Origin: Paraktedonobacter sp034438135
GTDB lineage: Bacteria; Chloroflexota; Ktedonobacteria; Ktedonobacterales; Ktedonobacteraceae
Assembly (NCBI GenBank): GCA_034438135.1
Contig: DAOTTL010000198.1
Location: 1-64,000, forward strand
Length of the DNA: 64,000 bases
Direction of reading: 5' to 3'
A model generated the notes under the pieces. It was not told the DNA's origin and did not search any database. It saw only the letters and a list, made by a program, of their open reading frames with translations. Numbering within the stretch: position 1 is the stretch's first letter; each line of letters begins with the position of its first letter. The translations under genes and the position numbers were made by a program. Below are positions 48,289 through 59,000 of the stretch, one piece after another.

Positions 48289-51200
48289 ATGAAAAACGCA
48301 CACTTGCTCGATAGCTCTTACGATTCGGCTCTGGCGATCATTGGTATGGCTGGACGCTTCTCTGGCGCACACGACCTCACTTCTTTCTGGCAAAATCTTG
48401 CCGGAGGAGTCAAGTCTATTCGCTTCTTTTCCGACGAGGAACTGTTAGCCTCTGGCGTCAGCCCGGAACTACTTACTCAGCCTAACTTTGTCAAGGCCGG
48501 GTCGCTGCTGGAAAACGTCGATCGCTTCGATGCCTCCTTCTTTGGCTACACGCCACGCGAGGCCGAACTGATGGACCCACAGCATCGCTTTTTCCTGGAA
48601 TGCGCCTGGGAGGCCATGGAGGACGCTGGATACAATACAGAAGAGGAGCGTGGACTGATCGGGATCTTTGCCGGTGCCAGCACTAGCTCTTATCTGATCC
48701 GCAATCTCTACGCCCATCCTGGCTTTCTCGAATCAGTTGGCATTCTCCAGGCTTCGATCGGTAGCGAATGCGATGCCTTAACGTCAACTATTTCCTATAA
48801 GCTCAATCTGAAAGGCCCCAGCGTCACCGTCCAGACCTTCTGCTCGACCTCGCTGGTAGCGGTCCATATGGCCGCACAGAGCCTGCTCAATTACGAATGT
48901 GATATGGCCCTGGCTGGTGGCGTGGCGATCGAGGTACCGCATACTGGTGGCTATATGTACAGCGAGGGCGGCATTGCCTCACCGGATGGTGAATGTCGCA
49001 CATTCGATGCCAACGCACGGGGCAGCGTCATGGGCAATGGAGCCGGTATCGTGCTCCTGAAGCGCCTGGGTGACGCGTTGGAAGATGGCGATCATATCTA
49101 CTCAGTCATTCGTGGTTCAGCCGTCAATAACGATGGCAGCCATCGCGTGAGCATCACTGCTCCCGGCCTGGATGGACAGTCAGAGGTCATCGCGGAGGCG
49201 CTGGGAAATGCTGGCGTTCCTGCTGAGAGTATTAGCTACATAGAAGCACATGGGACGGCCACGGAACTGGGCGACGAGGTTGAGATGGCCGCGATGATGA
49301 AGGCCTTTGAAACTCAGACCGAGAAAACACAGTTCTGCGCTATCGGCTCCATCAAGCCCAATGTCGGTCATCTGGACCGCGCAGCCGGAGTCACTGGACT
49401 GATCAAGACGACCCTTTCCCTGTACAATAAGCAATTGCCGCCCAGTCTGAACTTTACACATACCAATGATGGGATCAACCTTGAGCAGAGTCCCTTTTAT
49501 GTCAATACCTCCCTGCAAGACTGGCCAGAAACGGACCAGCCACGACGTGCAGGCGTTAATTCCTTCGGTCTCGGTGGCACCAATGCACATATAATTCTGG
49601 AGGAAACGCCTCAGCAAGAGGCAAGCAGCAGTTCAAGACCTCGGCAGCTCTTATTGCTCTCCGCCAAAAGCGAGACCGCGCTGCTCCAGGCCAGAACAAA
49701 CCTGGCAACCTATTTACAGAACCATCCAGAGGTGCCACTGGCCGATATCGCCTACACCCTCCAGGTCGGACGTAATCTTTTCCCACACCGTTGCGCACTA
49801 CTTTGTCGGGACCATGAGGAAGCAATCAAAGCCCTGGCGGAACCCACGTCTACCAGCGTCCAGAGCTTGCGCGAGGTTTTCCGCGATCGTCCGGTTGCCT
49901 TCCTCTTTCCAGGCCTGGGCGAACAGTACGCGGGCATGGCTCAGGAACTGTATCGTCAGGAAAGCATTTTCCGTGAGACGGTAGATCAATGCTGCATCTC
50001 TTTGAAAGCGTTGCTTCACATAGACCTGCGAGAAACATTATCTCTTAGCACATCTGAGCAGCAAACCGAGACACATACATCCGGCAAAACGGGCGCTCAG
50101 CAGACCAATCTACGTGCACTTCTCGGTCGTGAGGGAGAGAAAAGCACTGGCATGTCAGCGCAGTTAAAGAAGACAGAGATCGCGCAACCTGCCATCTTCG
50201 TCATCGAATACGCGCTGGGCAGGCTCCTCATGCACTGGGGTATTCAGCCCCAGGCCATGCTCGGTTACAGCGTAGGTGAGTATGTCGCGGCCTGCCTCGC
50301 GGGCGTCATCGAGCAGGAAGACGCGCTAACTCTGGTCGCAAAGCGTGCCAGGATGATCCAGCAACAGCCCGGAGGAACCATGCTCGCAGTCGCCCTGAGC
50401 GAACGCGAGATCCAACCGTACATCAATGACCAGATCAGCCTGGCAGTTATCAACGCGCCACGGACGTGTGTCCTGGCCGGTCCTTACCCGGCGATTGCAG
50501 CCCTGGAGACACAGTTGGCAGATCGAGATATCGTCTGTCGCCGCGTCGAAACATCGCACGCCTTTCATTCAACCATGTTGAACTCCTTGCAAGAAGAGCT
50601 TACGGCCCTGGTGAGTACTCTTCCGCTACATGCACCACGTATACCCTATCTTTCGGATGTTACTGGCACCTGGATTACTGATGAACAGGCCACCGACCCG
50701 GCTTACTGGGCACAGCATATGTGTCAGACAGTACGTTTCGCCGATGGCATCGAACAGCTCTTACACAAAAAGGATATGCTGCTCCTTGAAGTCGGACCTG
50801 GACAGGCTCTCTGCTCATTCGTCAGACAACATCCGGCCTGCGAACGCGAGCGCATGTCCCTGGCGATGTCCACGCAACCAGCACTCTATGAGCGAGGTTC
50901 GTCCTATTCTTTCCTGCTGAACACGCTGGGAAAACTCTGGCTGAACGGAGTCTCGCTGGACTGGAAGGGTTTCTATTCAGATGAGGAGCGACGCCGAGTC
51001 TCGCTGCCCACATACCCATTTGAACGTCAGCGCTTCTGGATCAATCCGCCCACGCAGGAACAGCAGGCCAACGATGCTACAACAGCGACAAAACAGACTG
51101 CCGGACCTAACGACGACCTGGAGCGGCTTACGGATCTCAAAGACTGGTTCTCTGTTCCATCCTGGAAACAGGTACCGCTGGTGACCGATTATCGCAGCAG

Positions 51201-53067
51201 CAGCCTGCTGGATACGCCTCAGTGCTGGCTGATCTTCCTCGATGCTCACGATTTGGGCAAACAAATCGCGCATCTCCTGGAAGAGCAAGGGCAGCACGTG
51301 ATCTACGTGCGACCCGGTCAGTCCTTCGCCAGACTGAACACCAATACCTATACTTTGCGTCCCAACATACGAGCTGACTACGACATGCTGCTCACAGGAC
51401 TTGTCAATCAGAAACGTCTGCCATCGCAGGTTGTCCATCTCTGGACGCTCGACGCTCACGAGCAGGCCATGGAAACAGCGGAAACGCTGCAATACGGCTT
51501 TGAGAGTCTGATAGCCCTGGCTCAAGCCCTGGGCGACCAGACCCCCGAACATTGCCAGATCACCATTATCACAAGTGAAGCACAGGATGTACTGGGAAAC
51601 GAGCAACTCGATCCCGCTATAGCCACGATCACAGGTCCATGCCGCGTTATCCCACAAGAGTATGTCAGCCTCAGTTGCCGAAACATCGATATCCTTCAGG
51701 CAGGCAGAGGCTCGCAGCAGAATGCAAGCCTGGCAAACCGGTTATTTGCGGAACTATGCTACGAGACTGGCGATACCATGGTGGCACTGCGGGGAGATAA
51801 ACGTTGGGCACAACACTTCGAGCCAGTTGTACTGACGGAGCAGCAACAAAAGCCCTCGCGACTCCGCCAGGAAGGCGTCTATCTGATTACCGGCGGGTTG
51901 GGAGGTATCGCGCTGGCAATGGCCGAACATCTGGCGCAGAAATATCAGGCGAAAATTGCCCTGACGACACGCCAGGCGCTGCCTGAGCGCACCGAATGGG
52001 CGCGTATCCTGTCAACGGAAGGCGAAACATCCGGACTTGGACGCAAAATCCGCCAGGTGCAGGCACTGGAAGCGCTGGGAGCCAGCGTGCTCATTCTACA
52101 AGCTGACGTGACTGACAAGACACAAATGTGTAGCGCCATCGAGCAGACCATAGCAACCTTCGGTGCCCTTCACGGCGTCCTACACGCGGCGGGCGTCCCT
52201 GGTTCTGGTCTGATCCAACTCAAGACGGCGGAACAGTCCGCTCAGATCCTTGCCCCCAAGATTCAGGGCACAATAGCTCTGGAACGCGCACTACGCGACC
52301 GTAAGCTAGATTTCCTGGTGCTCTTCTCATCGATGACCTCGGTCACAGGCGGAGGTCCGGGTCAGATCGATTATTGCGCGGCCAACGCTTTCCTGGATAC
52401 CTACGCTCACCAGACCTCACAGCACGGGATGACCGTCTCGATCGACTGGGGCGAGTGGCAATGGAATGGCTGGGAAACCGCACTCTCAGGCTACAACATC
52501 GAGGCGCAGGAATACTTTCGGGCACATCGCCAACAGTTTGGAATTTCGTTTGCCGAAGGTGCTGAAGCCCTGGAGCGCATTCTCTCGACAAACCTGCCGC
52601 AGGTGGTGGTCTCAACTCAGGACTTCCAGATTGTCGCCGAACGCAGCAAACAATTCACCGCAGCGGCAGTTCTACAACACACCCTGGAGAGTCGTCAGGG
52701 CAGGGAAACGCATCCACGCCCAACCCTGGTCAGCTCGTATGTCGCTCCCCATAGCGAGTTGGAACGCAAGATCACCGCTATCTGGGAAGACTTACTGGGC
52801 GTTGCTCCCATCGGCATTGACGACAGTTTCTTTGAACTGGGAGGCAATTCACTGAGTGGTATCGATCTGATAGTACGGCTCAAGAAGGTCCTGGACGCAC
52901 AAACGCTGGCTGCCCATGTCATTTACGAAGCACCTACAGTTAGTAGCCTGGCTCGCTATATTGAGCAGGGCCAGACGGCTATGCCTGTGGAGGAATGGCA
53001 GGACCGCAGCGAGAAACGCCTGGCTGGACTGCGCCAGCGCGTGCGAGAAGCACGTCGAAGCTCTTAA
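48289..53067 (+). CDS. Type I PKS, one module (PKS4): KS-AT-KR-ACP
   Basis: 1592 residues. KS with Cys185 (QTFCSTS); intact AT with FLFPGLGEQYAGM, Ser661 in GYSVGE and HAFHS 757 (malonyl). KR catalytic Tyr1362 (GGGPGQIDYCAAN) is present, but the NADPH loop reads GGLGGIA (Ala1208), and the following strand has LTTRQ where the other KRs have LVGRT. Cofactor binding may be altered, making this the KR most likely to be weak. ACP Ser1521. The basic tail (EKRLAGLRQR...ARRSS) is a weaker version of the tails of PKS2 and PKS3. It is the only one-module protein besides PKS2 seen complete. The next gene starts 25 bp later after GGGAGGT. Confidence 0.93.
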   Translation: MKNAHLLDSSYDSALAIIGMAGRFSGAHDLTSFWQNLAGGVKSIRFFSDEELLASGVSPELLTQPNFVKAGSLLENVDRFDASFFGYTPREAELMDPQHRFFLECAWEAMEDAGYNTEEERGLIGIFAGASTSSYLIRNLYAHPGFLESVGILQASIGSECDALTSTISYKLNLKGPSVTVQTFCSTSLVAVHMAAQSLLNYECDMALAGGVAIEVPHTGGYMYSEGGIASPDGECRTFDANARGSVMGNGAGIVLLKRLGDALEDGDHIYSVIRGSAVNNDGSHRVSITAPGLDGQSEVIAEALGNAGVPAESISYIEAHGTATELGDEVEMAAMMKAFETQTEKTQFCAIGSIKPNVGHLDRAAGVTGLIKTTLSLYNKQLPPSLNFTHTNDGINLEQSPFYVNTSLQDWPETDQPRRAGVNSFGLGGTNAHIILEETPQQEASSSSRPRQLLLLSAKSETALLQARTNLATYLQNHPEVPLADIAYTLQVGRNLFPHRCALLCRDHEEAIKALAEPTSTSVQSLREVFRDRPVAFLFPGLGEQYAGMAQELYRQESIFRETVDQCCISLKALLHIDLRETLSLSTSEQQTETHTSGKTGAQQTNLRALLGREGEKSTGMSAQLKKTEIAQPAIFVIEYALGRLLMHWGIQPQAMLGYSVGEYVAACLAGVIEQEDALTLVAKRARMIQQQPGGTMLAVALSEREIQPYINDQISLAVINAPRTCVLAGPYPAIAALETQLADRDIVCRRVETSHAFHSTMLNSLQEELTALVSTLPLHAPRIPYLSDVTGTWITDEQATDPAYWAQHMCQTVRFADGIEQLLHKKDMLLLEVGPGQALCSFVRQHPACERERMSLAMSTQPALYERGSSYSFLLNTLGKLWLNGVSLDWKGFYSDEERRRVSLPTYPFERQRFWINPPTQEQQANDATTATKQTAGPNDDLERLTDLKDWFSVPSWKQVPLVTDYRSSSLLDTPQCWLIFLDAHDLGKQIAHLLEEQGQHVIYVRPGQSFARLNTNTYTLRPNIRADYDMLLTGLVNQKRLPSQVVHLWTLDAHEQAMETAETLQYGFESLIALAQALGDQTPEHCQITIITSEAQDVLGNEQLDPAIATITGPCRVIPQEYVSLSCRNIDILQAGRGSQQNASLANRLFAELCYETGDTMVALRGDKRWAQHFEPVVLTEQQQKPSRLRQEGVYLITGGLGGIALAMAEHLAQKYQAKIALTTRQALPERTEWARILSTEGETSGLGRKIRQVQALEALGASVLILQADVTDKTQMCSAIEQTIATFGALHGVLHAAGVPGSGLIQLKTAEQSAQILAPKIQGTIALERALRDRKLDFLVLFSSMTSVTGGGPGQIDYCAANAFLDTYAHQTSQHGMTVSIDWGEWQWNGWETALSGYNIEAQEYFRAHRQQFGISFAEGAEALERILSTNLPQVVVSTQDFQIVAERSKQFTAAAVLQHTLESRQGRETHPRPTLVSSYVAPHSELERKITAIWEDLLGVAPIGIDDSFFELGGNSLSGIDLIVRLKKVLDAQTLAAHVIYEAPTVSSLARYIEQGQTAMPVEEWQDRSEKRLAGLRQRVREARRSS

Positions 53068-53092
53068 CACGATTATGGATTGGGAGGTAACT

Positions 53093-56000
53093 ATGAACAA
53101 TTCACGTGAGTACGATAGCACCTATGATTCGACCATCGCCCTGGTTGGAATGGCCGGACGCTTTCCCGGTGCCCCGGATGTCGAGACGTTCTGGCACAAT
53201 CTGGCTGCCGGTATCTCTTCTATCCGCTCGTTCTCCAGGGACGAATTGCTGGCCGCGGGCGTCTCTCCCGATCTATTGGCACAACCAAACTATGTCAGAG
53301 TCGGTGCTCCTATCCAGGAGACCGACCTCTTCGACGCATCCTTCTTTGGTTACACGCCCCGCGAGGCAGAGACGATGGATCCGCAGCACCGCCTGCTCCT
53401 GGAATGTTCCTGGCAGGCACTCGAACAGGCGGGCTACGATCCTCTTACCTATCCTGGTCTTGTCGGCGTCTTCGCTGGCTCGGCCTTCAGTCAGTACTAT
53501 ATACAGCGTATCGTGCCCTATAAAGAGCTGGTTGAGTCAATCGGGAGCTTTCAGATTGATGCAGGCAATGAACGCGACTCTCTGGCTTCGTCTATCTCGT
53601 ATAAACTCAATTTGCGCGGCCCGGCCCTTGCAGTGCAAACCTTCTGCTCGACCTCGCTGGTCGCGGTCCATCTGGCCTGTCAGAGCCTGCTCAACTACGA
53701 GTGCGATCTTGCCCTTGCTGGCGGCGTCTCTTTACAGCTACCTCAGGAGCAAGGCTATCTCTATGACGAAGGGGGTATCCTCTCACCTGATGGTCAGTGC
53801 CGCACCTTCGATGCCCAGGCTCAGGGCTGTGTTCTGGGTAGCGGTCTGGGCATGGTCGCTCTGAAACGCTTCTCCGAGGCCCAGGAGGATGGCGATACCA
53901 TCTATGCCCTGTTGCGCGGCTCCGCCATGAACAATGATGGCGGTCTGCGTGCCAGCTATACAGCGCCCTCACCTAACGGTCAGGCCAGCGTCATCCTTGC
54001 GGCCCTCAGTCTTGCCCAGGTTTCCGCTGACTCCCTTTCGTATATCGAGGCTCATGGCACTGCCACTCCCCTGGGCGATTCCGTTGAATTTGCTGCCCTG
54101 CGCAAAGCCTTTGCCTCCCATACTACTCGTCAACAGTTCTGCGCCCTTGGCTCCGTCAAACCCAACATCGGACATCTCGACCGCGCCTCTGGCGTCACTG
54201 GTCTTATCAAAACGGCTCTGTCGCTCTATCATCGCCAGATCCCTGCCAGTCTCCAGTTTACGCAACCCAATCCCGAAAGCCATCTGGAGCAGAGTCCCTT
54301 TTATATCAACACACAGTTGCAGAACTGGCCTGAGACCGCACAACCCAGACGAGCCGGGGTCAGCTCATTTGGTCTGGGTGGCACCAATGTTCACGTCATT
54401 CTTGAGGAGCCACCGGTATCCACGTCTCAGCCTACCGAGAACACCTGGCAGCTCCTGCCGCTCTCAGCACGTAGCGATGCGGCATTGAAGCAAGCTCGTC
54501 TCAGGCTGGCGGACCATCTGCGCACCCATCCTGAACTGAACCTGGCCGATGTAGCCTATACTCTTCAGCTCGGTCGCAGCCAGTTTCCTCATCGTGAGGC
54601 CATCCTCTGCCACGATCGGCAGGACGCGCTGGCTCGTCTGGAACAATCAGGAGACGAAACCGACCTGGGGCAGTACAACTGGCCCGTACAGGACGAGATT
54701 ACCAGCAAACAATTCATACAAATAGCGCAGACAGAAGCTACCAGGGCCGAGGGACTACATGCACTTGGGAAACGCTGGGTAGAGGGCGCGACTATCGATT
54801 GGCAAAACCTCTATACAGACGAGCATCGCCAGCGTGTGCAGCTTCCAACCTATCCCTTCGAACGTCAGCGCTTCTGGCTACAGCCACCGGCAGAGCATCA
54901 GCCACAGATCAATGCATGCATGCCGGACAAGAAAGAGTCGCTCGATGATTGGTTCTATCTGTCAGTCTGGGAACAGGCGCAACTTGCTTCGGTTCAGGAA
55001 GCCAATGCAGAGGCGGAAACGTGGCTGATTTTTCTGAACGAGCACGGTCCAGGAGAGCTACTCGCCACACGCCTGGAGCAGGCCGGACAAAACGTGACAC
55101 GCGTCTATGCGGGAACACAATTTCACAGTTTAAATACGCACAGACACATGTATCATATGCGTCCGAGCGAACGCACCGATTACACCCGGCTCTTTCAAGA
55201 TCTGGCAGAGCTACAGGCGCTTCCACGACATGTGATCCATTGCTGGAATACCGATCAGCCAACGACAGAAACGCAAAAGCCAGAGACGCTCACGTTCGAG
55301 ATTGAGCAGGAACGCGGCTTCTACAGTCTGCTCTACCTGGTGCAGGCCTTGAACGAGCATCCCGCCCTGGAGAACGTCTATCTCAACGTGCTCACATCGC
55401 ACGCTCAGACTGTCACCGAGCAAGATGTCATCGATCCAGGCAAGGCCACACTCTCAGGAGTCTGCAAGGTTATTCCGCAGGAGTATGTGCATATTATCTG
55501 CCGCAACATCGATATCGATTGGTCGGTAGCCGCTGGCTCATTGCTGAGACTTGTGGACCAGATCTGGGATGAGTTGCGCAGTCAGGACGAAGAACCTGCC
55601 GTGGCCTATCGAGGTCGCACCCGCTGGCTTCAGCGTTACCAGCCCATTCATCTGGACAACACGAACAATTCTCCCGCTCAACTTCGCCGGCATGGTGTGT
55701 ATCTGATCACCGGCGGTCTGGGAAAAATCGGACTGGCACTGGCAGAGTCGCTAGCCAGAACCGTCCAGGCCCAACTCGTACTGGTTGGGCGCACAAATCT
55801 ACCCGAGCGCGAGCAATGGCAGGAGTGGCTGGTCAACCATCCAGCCAACGAACACATCAGCCAGCAATTGCAGCATATCCAACGCTTGGAGTCGCTTGGA
55901 GCCAGCGTTTTGTACTATCAGGCAGATGTGTCTGAGGTCGAGCAACTTACAGGTGCCTTTGAAGCGGCTGAAAAGCTTTTCGGACAGATTCACGGCATCG

Positions 56001-59000
56001 TCCATGCCGCAGGTATTACGAATGATGCAGCCTTTCCAACCATGCACCATCTTGTACCCTCAGACTGCAAGCTACATTTTCGTCCCAAAGTTCATGGTCT
56101 GCTCGCCCTGGCGCAGGTATTGCAAACACGCACACAGGATTTCTGCCTGCTCTGTTCCTCGCTCTCAGCAGTCCTGGGAGGTATCGGCCTGGCAGCTTAT
56201 AGCGCTGCTAATACCTTTATGGATGCATTTGCGCAGTACCAGAAGCAACAGGGACACACCTCCTGGCTCAGCGTCAACTGGGATACCTGGCAGTTTCAGG
56301 ACAAAGAGACAGGCATTCCAGGCACAACCACACTTCCCTACGCACTGTCGCCAACAGAGGGCACAACAGTTTTCGAGCGTGCCCTGGCAGCACCGGCCAT
56401 GAGTCAATTGATCATTTCAACCAGTGATCTCACAACACGCCTGCGCCGGTGGATTATGCTGGAAGGATTACGCGAATCTGCCGCCCAGGAGAAGCTGTCA
56501 ACTGACAGTGGTGTGTCCGGGATCGATCCACAACGGCTGAAGCGCAGCGATTACACGCGTATCCTGACAGCTATCTGGCAGGAGGCTCTGGGACTCGCCA
56601 GGATCGGCCTCTACGATAATTTCTTTGACCTGGGTGGCAACTCACTGACTGGGATACAAGTCGTAGCTCGCATGCGCAAAGTGCTGCAAGTTCAGTTGTC
56701 CGTGGTAGCGCTCTTTGAAGCACCAACCATCAGTACGATGATCGACTATCTCTCTGCAATCCAGGAAACACAGGCTCAGACGGGACAAAACGAGCAGACA
56801 GGTAGGAAACAGCAGGCTCAGAGCCGCGAACGGGCACGACAGAAGAGTCACTCCAATGATATAGCTATTATCGGCATGAGCGGACGTTTTCCCGGTGCCT
56901 CCACTATCGAACAATTCTGGCATAATCTGCACTCTGGCGTCGAGTCCATTACCTTCTTCAATGATGAAGAACTCCTGGCTGCCGGAGTCGAGCCAGCGCT
57001 TCTGAAACATCCTGACTACGTCAAAGCGCGTCCAATTCTGGACGAGGAGCATGTCGAGTGCTTCGATGCAGCCTTCTTTGGCTATAGTCCGCGTGAGGCC
57101 GAAATCCTGGACCCACAGCATCGTCTGTTCCTGGAATGTTGTTGGGAGACTATGGAGCGAGCGGGCTATGATCCACAGCGCTATCCAGGCCATGTGGGCG
57201 TTTTCGGAGGCGGCAATATCAGCACCTACCTGCATGCGATCCTCAAACGACCCGCACTGCTCAAATCATTGCAGGAGGTCGTAAACGGCTATCAGGTTGC
57301 GCTCAGCATGGATAAAGATGCCCTGACAACGCTGGTCTCTTACAAACTGGGGCTGACAGGACCCAGCCTGGCTGTCCAAACCTTCTGCTCCACCTCGCTC
57401 GTGGCAATCCATCTGGCCTGTCAGAGTCTTAAACTGGGTGAATGCGATATGGCCCTGGCGGGCGGTGTTTCGGTTCACGTACCGGTCAAAGAAGGACATC
57501 TCTACCAGGAAGGCGGTCAGGAGTCACCGGACGGACACTGCCGAACCTTCGATGCTCAGGCTCAGGGCAGTATGTTTGGAGATGGCTGTGGAGTAGTTAC
57601 GCTCAAGCGACTCGCAGACGCAGTTGCGGACGGCGATAACATACTCGCGGTGATCAAAGGATCGGCCATCAATAATGATGGTTCGCTCAAAGTGAGCTAT
57701 ACAGCCCCAAGCATTGTTGGACAGGCGGCAGTGGTCGAGGCAGCGCTGGCAGATGCGCAGATTTCGGCGGAAAGTATCAGTTATGTCGAAGCACATGGCA
57801 CAGGGACCGAACTGGGTGATCCCATCGAGGTTGCGTCACTGACCAGGGCTTATCGTGAGCAGACAGACCGGACTCAATTCTGTGCCATAGGCTCAGTCAA
57901 AACAAACGTCGGCCATCTCGATCGAGCGGCGGGGATCTCCGGTCTGATCAAAACGGTGCTGGCTCTACAGAACGAAGAGATACCGGCCAGTCTGCACTAT
58001 ACAACTCCCAATCCGCAGATCGACTTTGCGCAGAGTCCATTTTATGTCAACGACAGGCTTATGGACTGGAAACGCGGCACACAGGTCAGGCGAGCGGCCA
58101 TCAATTCACTCGGCATGGGCGGGACAAATGCCCATATCGTACTCGAAGAGGGACCAGAAAAGAAACTAGAGTGTCCATCTCGTCCGTGGCAATTGCTGCT
58201 CCTTTCGACCAGAACCGCAACAGCACTGGAAACTGCCAGCCAGCATCTAGGTACACACTTGCGAACTCACCCGGAACTCAATCTGGCGGACACAGCGTAT
58301 ACCCTGCAAGTCGGACGCAGCGTCTTTCCTCACCGACGGATGCTCGTCAGTCAACACATCTCAGAGGCCGCCGAGATCCTGCTGAACGGAGAACAAGAAC
58401 CGGCGCAGAGCGTCTATGAAGAGCAGCGGGATCGTCCGGTCGCCTTTCTCTTCCCTGATGTCGGTGAACAATTCAGCGAACTGGCGATTGAACTCTATTT
58501 ACAAGAACACATATTTCGCTCCTGGGTAGATCGCTGCTGCGACATAGTAGAGGCACAGAGCAAGCGCGATTTACGAGCAATGCTGTTCAGTGTAGAGCCG
58601 CTGGCTGCCGGGCAAAAAGTACATAATCTCTCGGCCCTTCTGCAAGATCCGGACTATCGCCACGCTGCCGTTCAGGCTGCGACAGAACGCCTACAACAAA
58701 CCGAACTGGCTCAACTCGCAACCTTTATTCTGGAATATTCGCTGGCCAGGCTTCTCATGCACTGGGGTATGCAGCCACAGGCCATGCTCGGCAATGGCCT
58801 GGGAGAATATGTCGCAGCTTGTCTGGCAGATGTTCTCAAGCTGGAAGACGCGCTCTTGCTGGTTAACGCACGAACTTACCTATCTCAGGCACGGCAAGAA
58901 CTGACAGATCTGGCAAGCGAAATACGACAGAGCACGCCGCGCATCCCTTATATCTCTACTCTTACAGGCACCTGGATTACTGACGGACAGGCCATCGACC

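Noticed and set aside
52916..53092. N-terminal extension of PKS5 into the PKS4 gene
   Set aside because: Reads another frame of PKS4 ACP sequence; ATG 53093 has GGGAGGT upstream and gives an N-terminus matching PKS6.
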